DNA of 14,958 nucleotides. It comes from Larix sibirica (Eukaryota; Streptophyta; Pinopsida; Pinales; Pinaceae). The number at the start of each line of letters is the position of its first letter. Positions within the stretch are counted from its first letter, which is position 1. Location: contig NWUY0300000930.1 in NCBI GenBank assembly GCA_004151065.3, forward strand, positions 1 to 14,958, read 5' to 3'. A model generated the notes under the pieces. It did no database searches. It was not told the DNA's origin and saw only the letters and a list, made by a program, of their open reading frames with translations. This document shows, piece after piece, positions 8,452-14,958 of this stretch. Made by a program: the position numbers and the translations under genes.

Positions 8452-9160
8452 ATGAAGTTGGTTTCTTTGAATTGCAGAGGACTAGGAAGCCCCAGCAAAT
8501 TAGACGCAGTCAAATATCTTCAAAATATCGACATGCAAGACATCCTCATGCTCCAAGAGACCAAACTCGATGAAAATACTATCCTCGCAATTGGAAAAGA
8601 AAAGTGGAAAAAGAACATTGGCATGGCTGTCAGCGCAAGAGGAGCCTCCGGTGGCTTGGAAACCCTCTGGTCCTCTGAAAAACTACAACTATGCAACTCC
8701 TTTGCCACTCAACAATGGATATTTACAGAACTCACGCACATTCAAAGCAATATTCAAATTGCGCTCTTCAATATGTATGTTCCTAACCTCTACTCTGAAA
8801 ACAAAAGACTGTTGTAATCTTCTGGAAGATTTTCTTGAAGCATATGCACCCCATAATCCTATTCTTGCAGGTGATATGAACATAACCCTCTCCGCATTTG
8901 AAAAAAAAGTAGGCAACACCGGAAGGGATGCTCTCAAATCACAAGTTGAAGCCATTATTCAAAATCGAGACCTACTAGATATCAAATCTAAAAAAGGTAG
9001 ATACACCTGGTCCAACAAGCGATCAGGAAAAGGAAACATAATGGCCCGACTCGACAGATTCCTAGATCATAGCAGTCTCTTAGACGAGGGACATATTGTA
9101 TCATCAAAAATAATTCCTAATCTAGCCTTGGATCACAAACCGATCCTTCTCCACTTTCAA
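8452..9160 (+). other. APE-type endonuclease domain of ORF2
   Basis: This domain nicks the genomic target for LINE priming. Visible motifs are NCRGLG (8470-8487), LQETK with the metal-binding Glu (8557-8559), GASGGL, LAGDMN with catalytic Asp-x-Asn (8873-8881), GRYTWSNKR, ARLDRFL and the terminal DHKPI with Asp-His (9131-9136). The residue before that Asp, usually Ser in the SDH motif, is Leu here. A frame change near 8810-8817 (one base gained or two lost) splits the domain. Confidence 0.92.
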
Positions 9161-9789
9161 GAGGAAGATAATCTCATACCAATCCCATTCAGATTCATCC
9201 CTCAATGGTTAAATCATGAAGGATTTTGGGATATCTTAGATAAAGCATGGAGAACTCCTATCTCGGGCTCCCCAGGATTTGTTTGGGAACAGAAACTCAT
9301 CACTAGCAAGAAAGCGCTCAAAATTTGGGCTAAAGACAACTGCCCCCCACCTTCAAACTCCAGGAAGAAAGTCGTCAAAAAGATGGAGACCCTTCAAAAT
9401 TCACTAGACGAAGGCCCAATAGACAACTCACTACTCCAAGAAGAAGTCAATCAGCATATCAAGGTCCATCATGCCTTTCGGAAAGACGAAGAATTATGGA
9501 GATTAAAATCTCATAGTACATGGCTCAAGGTCAGTGCCAGGAATACTTCATTTTTCCACAAACAAACCAAAATTAGGTATCAACCAACCACATCTCAGAA
9601 ATCAGAACAGAAAATGGACCAATTTCCAAAGGGAATGGAAAAATCCAAGAGGCAACGTATGATCATTTCTCCAACCTATTCATGGAGGAAGAAAACACAG
9701 GCGAATAAGATGAAAAAATTCGTCTTAAGCACATACCAAAAAACATCACGGTGGATAACAACATCGAGCTCCTCAAACCGTTCACTGAG

Positions 9790-11129
9790 CAAGAAGTTAT
9801 CAACACGATCTGGTCTTTTGACCCTGACAAAGCTCCAGGACCGGACGGATATTAAATTCATTTTTACCAAGCCTGCTGGTAGTACATCAGGAAAGATTAT
9901 ATGTGGATGGTCATAAATTTTCACTCCAAGGCAAAGATCGGAGGTTGTAGCAACTCCACATTCCTCGCACTCATAGCAAAAGAAACAAATCTTAACTCCT
10001 TTGGCCGATTCAAACCAATTTCACTATGCAATTCTTCCTATAAAATTATATCCAAAATGTTGGCTAACAGAATGAAGCCTCTCCTCTCAAACATCATCTC
10101 AGACAATCAAGGAGGGTTCTTAAAAGGGAGACAAATTCTTGACAATGTGATCCTCGTTCAAGAAGCCATCCACTCCAGCAAGAAACGCAAGGAAAAAGGT
10201 ATGTTACTCAAAAGTGACATGGCTAATGCCTTCGACCACGTCAATCACTCCTTCCTTTTTAAAATTATGAAATGCTTCGGGTTTGGCGAAACCTTCATAA
10301 AATGGATCTTAGCCTGCATAAGCGGGACTTGGATTGCCCCTTTGATAAATGGATGCCTAACACAATTCTTCCAAGCAATGCGTGGCATCCGACAAGGCTT
10401 CCCACTGTCTTATTTTTTATACATCATTCTGGCAGACTCTCTCAGTCGAAAGTTGAACTCTGATATACGAACCGGATCCCTCCATGGCCTCAATCTAGCC
10501 CCAAATTCCATGCCCCTGAACCATTCTCTCTTTGCTGATGACTCCCTTTTCTAGGAGGTGGCTCCTAAATTATTACTTAGAATTTCAAGCAGAATTTGAC
10601 CTGGTACTGCAATGCATCGGGAGGCATTATCAATCTTCGCAAGAGTGTTGTCTATACCTGGAATTTAAATAAAAACTCTACTACCAACATTGGTCACATC
10701 CTCGAAATAAAATTTCACGAGCATTAGGACAACTTCAAATACTTGGGCCTCCCCATAGCACAAGGCCACATGAAATCATGATTCTAGGATGAAACTATAA
10801 GCATAATCAAGACCAAAATTAGGAATTGGGGAGGATACTGGCTCAACAAATCCGGGAAATTGATCTTGATAAAAGCAGTCCTCTCAGCACTTCCAATTTA
10901 TCAGTCATCCCTTCTTCTAGTACCCAAAGGGATTTCAAACCAAATAAGTAAACTTATAAGAGATTTCCTTTGGACTGGGGGCAAAAACAACGAGAACAAG
11001 TTGCACTTGGTGAACTGGAGCATCATAAAACAGCCGAAAAGCTTAGGAGGCCGCCAAATTTGTGACCCTCACCAAGAAAACATAGCAATGGGAGGAAAAA
11101 TCCTTTGGAAAATACTTTCCAACAGATAG
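9790..11129 (+). other. reverse transcriptase domain of ORF2
   Basis: Non-LTR RT motifs appear in order: FDPDKAPGPDG, NSTFLALIAKE, KPISLCNSSYKIISKMLANR, NQGGFLKGRQ, SDMANAFDHV (catalytic Asp at 10216-10218), RGIRQGFPLS (usually GCPLS) and FADDSLF (10531-10551) with both catalytic Asp codons. The thumb continues with SGGIINLRKS, KYLGLPI, NWGGYWLNKSGKLILIKAVL and DFLWTGG. The frame breaks immediately after FADDSLF, and the palm-to-thumb segment 10566-10787 holds five stops. Confidence 0.93.
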
Positions 11130-11637
11130 CATCGGGTCAATCAATTGCTAAGAAGAAAATACTTAATAGGCACAAAGCTAAGATGCCTCGAAACAATCCC
11201 ATCTCTAAAGGATCCTCGATATGGTCATTATGCAGAGCTACTTGGGATCTATTCACGCATAAACTTTATTGGATTCCTAGGAATAGAAGGAACATGAATA
11301 TTTTCTCTGACAAGATCATGGGGCGCCCCCCACTCCAGGGAAAGAATGATATCCATGACATTTCCTATTGGCTAGCTCATAACATAATTAGATCGTTGAA
11401 AGATCTCAGTATTTGGAATTCCAACGGTGAATGGAAATAATGGAAAATTATTAATGTCCCAACTAATATCGAACCCTACAAAATCCTCCTCATGGAAAAC
11501 CTAGTCATTTGTGCTCCTTCCCACCTACAAAACAAAGACGATCATGGTTGGGGGGAAAAGGGGAAGTACACAGCTTCTCTTGGCTTCAATGCCCTTCAAA
11601 ATCATGACATCTCAATGAAAAGCTTATGGAGCATGGT
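10938..11637 (+). repeat. 700-base segment of LINE ORF2, source copy of an exact duplication
   Basis: This stretch, RT thumb to zf-RVT, appears to recur base for base at 14259-14958 (constant offset 3321), including the frame change at CCC 11198-11200 and the stops at 11127 and 11438. Confidence 0.9.
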
Positions 11638-11850
11638 CTGGAACCCATTTGGACTCCCCAAAATTAATTTCTTCACATGGACACTCGCACACAGGAAAAT
11701 TCTTACTGGGGACAATCGAATCAAAAGAGGCATCATTAGGCCACATAGATGTATATTATGCCGGAGGAATATTGAATCAATTGATCACTTATTTTTGGAA
11801 TGCCAATTTGCAAAAATTGTCTGGAACCACATGATCCAAAGCCTTAATGT
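11590..11850 (+). other. zf-RVT zinc-binding domain of ORF2
   Basis: The sequence KSLWSMVWNPFGLPKINFFT is followed by a Cys-x2-Cys ... His ... Cys set (RCILCRRN, DHLFLECQFAKIVW). It matches the zf-RVT region found between RT and RNase H in plant LINEs. The zinc ligands are all present and the reading frame is open here. Confidence 0.88.
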
Positions 11851-12247
11851 GACCATGTCGGTCTTCAACTCCACCACCTACCTGCTTAAAGACTGGAAGT
11901 CCATCTACCCTTCCCCTCTGTCAAAAAAAAAACTTTGGTCCCTCATATGGCTCATGATTCCTAAATTAGCATGATGGAAGATTTGGCTAGCAAGCAATAA
12001 AGCCTTATTCCAGGACATCTATACCTACCCCCTGCAAGTTGTTGGTAAGGCCAAAGGCCTACTCATCAAATGTGTGCAATCTTCCTATCTCAAGACGGAT
12101 ACAAATCTCAATGCAAATGAGCTTCATTGGCTTGGCACCCTCCCTCCCAATCCAAAAAAGGATGTAAGATTACATCCTTGGATTCTGCCACATTGGCAAA
12201 TCAGATTCACCAACTTTGAATTTCAAGAATGGAGAAATAAACAGAAT

Positions 12248-12694
12248 ATTGACAGCTTGCACTTCGATGGCGCATCCAAAAGGAACCCTGGACCAGCTGG
12301 AGTAGGAGGAGTCTTATTCTCTACAGGAGGAATGACGGAAATCAAATACAAGTGGGGACTGGAAACTTGTTCCAACAATCTAGTAGAAGCCTTGGCTCTC
12401 TTAAAAGGATGTCAGATTGACAAAAATCGAAAAATAGAGAAAAATCATGTATTTGGAGACTCCAATTTAATCATCCAAGCTCTCAATATGCACACAGACT
12501 TCAATGACCTGGAAATAAGACGGATCATCCACCGCATCTGGCAAATCACGATCTCTTTCACCCACTTCAAAGCATTCCACATAATGAGGGATTTAAACTA
12601 TGAAGTTGATAGAGAATCCAAAGCTGGCACAAGTCTTGAATATGGGAAACTCAAATTCTCGAATGGGGAGATGGATTATCATAACATCCCTTAA
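12248..12694 (+). other. RNase H domain of ORF2, catalytic residues intact
   Basis: An RVT_3-type RNase H carries all four acidic residues: Asp in HFDGASKRNPGPAG (12266-12268), Glu in NNLVEALALL (12386-12388), Asp in FGDSNLIIQAL (12458-12460) and Asp in RDLNYEVDRES (12608-12610). The final motif is usually NxxAD followed by LAN; here it is NYEVDRESK, so its periphery has drifted. This is the best-preserved part of ORF2, with no stop inside it. Confidence 0.93.
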
Positions 12695-13119
12695 CGTTAT
12701 GCATGATAAAAAGTGAGCAGATCGAAAGCATGATCTACATTCTTCAGGATCTAACCTCATTAGGATTAGCAACTTGTAATCGATCAGCATATAACCTCGC
12801 CAGCCTACACCGATATGGGCGCAACTCATAGAGAACAGACACACTCCCAACCGCAGTTTGATCAACATATAATCATAGTTTTATCAGCATATAATCGTAG
12901 TTTGATCTAGGCGCAACGTATGGAGAGAAGATGCATTCCCATCACCGCAGTTTTCTAAACACATTTGCAATATGATTCCAAAGAAGAAAACTGAACTCTA
13001 TATTGAACTATGTTTTGGACTCTATGGCAAACTGAACTCTATAATGAACCGGATTGGATCAACCACGGTTCTTCATTATTCTTTCTCCTTTTTTTTAATA
13101 CATTTTATTCGTTCTTGTT
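12695..13119 (+). other. LINE 3' untranslated region with internal repeats
   Basis: About 425 non-coding bases lie between the ORF2 stop and the A-rich tail. A ~91-base unit is imperfectly duplicated: GCGCAACTCATAGAGA...CCGCAGTTTGATC starting near 12820 and GCGCAACGTATGGAGA...CCGCAGTTTTC starting near 12914. AGCATATAATCGTAGTTTGATC-like segments recur between them, and AACTGAACTCTATA occurs twice at about 12989 and 13030. The RT of a LINE recognises its 3' end, so such repeats may have been part of the recognition structure. Confidence 0.7.
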
Positions 13120-13135
13120 AAAAAAAATAAAAAAA
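13120..13135 (+). other. LINE A-rich tail
   Basis: A run of A interrupted by one T follows GTTCTTGTT and marks the 3' end of the LINE. It abuts non-LINE sequence that belongs to the copia LTR on the minus strand. Confidence 0.8.
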
Positions 13136-13244
13136 TTCCTTTATTTAAAGTGAATTTTCTAAGTGCATGAGAGGTCATAGTGACGATTCCCATGGGAAAT
13201 ACACCCACCCATGGAAATACTTGTCCGAGCTACAAACATCAACA
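13136..13244 (-). mobile_element. first ~109 bases of the copia 3' LTR, cut by the LINE
   Basis: On the minus strand the polypurine tract AAGAGGGAG is followed at 13244 by TGTTGATG, the usual start of a plant copia LTR. The LTR runs to about 13136, where the LINE tail begins. The remainder is inferred to lie left of 7018. Confidence 0.65.
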
Positions 13245-13254
13245 CTCCCTCTTA
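13245..13254 (-). promoter_or_regulatory. copia polypurine tract (plus-strand primer)
   Basis: The minus strand reads AAGAGGGAG directly before TGTTGATG. This purine tract primes plus-strand DNA synthesis in LTR elements and sits just past the end of the RNase H coding text, as expected. Confidence 0.65.
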
Positions 13255-14257
13255 GTAGGAAAATATTCTCCATCACTCCTAGATTGTCTCTAAATTAGAC
13301 AACCTTCCCTTTCACCAAGGGCTCAGTGAGAATGTCTGCAACCTAATCATTTGTGGAAATGTAATGGAGCTTAACTGCTCCCTTCTGGACCCTGTCTTGG
13401 ATCGATGAAGTGGTACCTAATCTCAATATGCTTGGACCTGTCATGTAACACTGGATTCTCAGAGAGTTTGATACAACTCTTATTATCGCAGCGGATCACC
13501 ATAGGCTCCAACTCCTGACCAGATAAACTTGTAAGGAATTTGTGAAGCCACGGTGCTTCACAACTCGCCATACTCATTGCCATGTACTTTTCCTTTACTA
13601 AACCGTGTGCTACGGAAATCCATTTCCTATTGAACTAAGAAATCACTGTTGAGCCCAAATTGAAGCAACACCCTGAGGTTCTCTTTCGATCAACTGCACT
13701 TCCTACCCAATTTGAGTCTGAGTAACCTTGCAACTCTACTCCACCTCAATCAATACTCCACTATGCCCCTTGGATATATGAGCACATGATTCACTGTTAC
13801 CCAATGCACCTGCCTTGAATCCATAATGAACTATCTCAAGGTGTTCGCAAAAAAACATATATCTGGCCTAGTGTTGACCAAATACATCAAACATCCTATT
13901 AGTTGTTTGTATACTCCGGGATCCGCCCACTCTAAATCTAAATAGCCAATCTTCTTCAGATTGAATACCATAGGTGTGGCCATTGGTCTAGAGTCCTCCA
14001 TCCTAAATCTCTTTGGGATATCAAATATGTACTTCCCCTATCCAAGGAAGATCTCACATGATCTCGTCCATACCTATAATCCCAAGAATTAATGCATCAA
14101 GTCAATGTCCTTCATCTTGAACTTTGCAACTAAGTCTACCTTGCACCCATCTATAAGATCCTCTTTACCTGTGAGAAATAAATCATCCATGTATAACACC
14201 AAGATGAGTGGATCATATCCAATAAGTATGAAGTACAAGTTGGTATCTGCCTCACTC
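13251..14257 (-). pseudogene. Ty1/copia pol 3' portion: reverse transcriptase and RNase H, truncated and broken
   Basis: Minus-strand translation gives SEADTNLYFILIGYDPLILV, then LYMDDLFLTGKEDLI with the YMDD catalytic core (14193-14182), then IPKRFRMEDSRPMATPM, GCLMYLVNTRPDICF, KEKVHGN-like text, MASCEAPWLHKFLTSL, VIRCDNKSCIKLSENPVLHD, RSKHIEIRYHFI and VADILTEPLVKGK. This is the standard copia RT to RNase H order. Interruptions include a frame change near 13395, a TAG (13345-13343) where relatives have Gln before VADIL, and a TAA (13297-13295) before FRDNLGV. The 5' part (gag, protease, integrase, N-terminal RT) is absent because the sequence stops at the N at 14258. Copia pol would replicate the element through a cytoplasmic particle; this copy cannot. 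Confidence 0.93.
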
Positions 14258-14258
14258 N
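14258..14258. other. single ambiguous base (assembly join)
   Basis: This is the only N in the window. The copia RT coding text runs right up to it from the left. Immediately to its right is LINE sequence already present at 10938. A join between unrelated contigs is the simplest explanation. Confidence 0.85.
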
Positions 14259-14958
14259 AACCAAATAAGTAAACTTATAAGAGATTTCCTTTGGACTGGG
14301 GGCAAAAACAACGAGAACAAGTTGCACTTGGTGAACTGGAGCATCATAAAACAGCCGAAAAGCTTAGGAGGCCGCCAAATTTGTGACCCTCACCAAGAAA
14401 ACATAGCAATGGGAGGAAAAATCCTTTGGAAAATACTTTCCAACAGATAGCATCGGGTCAATCAATTGCTAAGAAGAAAATACTTAATAGGCACAAAGCT
14501 AAGATGCCTCGAAACAATCCCATCTCTAAAGGATCCTCGATATGGTCATTATGCAGAGCTACTTGGGATCTATTCACGCATAAACTTTATTGGATTCCTA
14601 GGAATAGAAGGAACATGAATATTTTCTCTGACAAGATCATGGGGCGCCCCCCACTCCAGGGAAAGAATGATATCCATGACATTTCCTATTGGCTAGCTCA
14701 TAACATAATTAGATCGTTGAAAGATCTCAGTATTTGGAATTCCAACGGTGAATGGAAATAATGGAAAATTATTAATGTCCCAACTAATATCGAACCCTAC
14801 AAAATCCTCCTCATGGAAAACCTAGTCATTTGTGCTCCTTCCCACCTACAAAACAAAGACGATCATGGTTGGGGGGAAAAGGGGAAGTACACAGCTTCTC
14901 TTGGCTTCAATGCCCTTCAAAATCATGACATCTCAATGAAAAGCTTATGGAGCATGGT
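14259..14958 (+). repeat. exact second copy of LINE ORF2 segment, likely assembly artefact
   Basis: By eye it is identical to 10938-11637 and it runs to the end of the window. It carries the same private inactivating mutations, so it is not an independent, equally old LINE insertion. It encodes the RT thumb end, the connecting region (including WSLCRATWDLFTHKLYWIP) and the start of zf-RVT. Treat it as a duplicate of the same locus or a very recent copy, not as a separate gene fragment. Confidence 0.9.

Larger units (their letters stand above)
8452..12694 (+). pseudogene. LINE ORF2 polyprotein: endonuclease, reverse transcriptase, zf-RVT, RNase H
   Basis: ORF2 is the enzyme for target-primed reverse transcription. 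The ATG at 8452 begins MKLVSLNCRGLG, the standard start of the APE-type endonuclease, 43 bases after the ORF1 stop. The coding text runs through five frame segments: to about 8817, then to about 9585, then to about 10547, then to about 11198, then to TAA 12692-12694. The last three changes fit one-base losses (CAACC region, a T run at 10547-10550, CCC at 11198-11200). In-frame stops lie at 9706, 9853, 9880, 10566, 10578, 10725, 10779, 10785, 11127, 11438 and 11972. The one at 11972 is TGA where relatives have Trp. Total length, about 1,410 codons, is normal for the family. All four domains are present, so this was a complete element before decay. Confidence 0.95.
7019..13136 (+). mobile_element. 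near full-length plant L1-type LINE retrotransposon, inactive
   Basis: Composition changes abruptly at about 7019 from AT-rich DNA to a GC-richer leader. From there the order is the classic plant LINE: 5' UTR, ORF1 (DUF4283 and zinc knuckle), ORF2 (endonuclease, reverse transcriptase, zf-RVT, RNase H), 3' UTR and an A-rich tail at 13120-13135. The ~6.1 kb length suits a complete element of this family. Inactivation is extensive: ORF1 has four frame changes and two in-frame stops, and ORF2 has four frame changes and eleven in-frame stops. A degenerate direct repeat (6962-6977 and 13135-13150, 13 of 16 matching) may be the old target-site duplication. If so, the element or its 5' junction filler would start at 6978. 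Confidence 0.95.

Noticed and set aside
9676-9924. Minus-strand open frame opposite the RT N-terminal region
   Set aside because: The plus-strand frame carries recognisable RT motifs. The antisense frame has none.
14259-14958. A second, independent LINE insertion
   Set aside because: It has no LINE end, no target-site duplication and no visible divergence from 10938-11637, and it begins exactly after an N.

Overview
This window looks like intergenic DNA from a large plant nuclear genome. It is probably a gymnosperm (conifer-like), judging from the low gene density, the AT-rich spacers and the old, heavily mutated retrotransposons; that taxonomic guess is inference. I found no intact protein-coding gene, no tRNA or rRNA and no CRISPR array. 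Everything I can identify by homology is decayed retroelement.

Layout. Positions 1-1810 hold scattered relics: a possible LTR 3' edge near 392, an orphan RNase H domain that has lost two catalytic aspartates (473-972), and a broken coiled-coil-like frame (1411-1809). From 1810 to 4400 the sequence is AT-rich with nothing I can assign. An unidentified minus-strand frame lies at about 4410-4800. Two small families of imperfect tandem repeats (5202-5462 and 5487-5580) sit in a purine-rich tract that may belong to a minus-strand LTR starting near 5990.

The dominant feature is a nearly full-length plant L1-type LINE on the plus strand (about 7019-13136). It has a GC-richer 5' UTR, ORF1 (DUF4283 plus a degenerate CCHC knuckle), ORF2 (endonuclease, reverse transcriptase, zf-RVT, RNase H), a 3' UTR with internal repeats and an A-rich tail. 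Both ORFs carry many frameshifts and stops, so it cannot act autonomously.

Right of the LINE is a minus-strand Ty1/copia element (13245-14257: RT with YMDD, RNase H, polypurine tract, start of the 3' LTR). The LINE tail interrupts this LTR about 110 bp in. The LTR appears to resume on the other side of the LINE, below 7018, where a minus-strand TATA box and leader-like sequence lie. A split palindrome and a degenerate direct repeat on the two flanks fit a LINE insertion into the loop of a hairpin within the copia LTR.

Position 14258 is a single N. The 700 bases after it (14259-14958) appear to be an exact copy of LINE bases 10938-11637, with the same inactivating mutations, which points to an assembly join rather than biology.

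I do not see a new functional system. The points most worth following are the hairpin target site, the suspect duplication, the orphan RNase H next to a possible LTR edge, and the short-motif array at 6454-6602.
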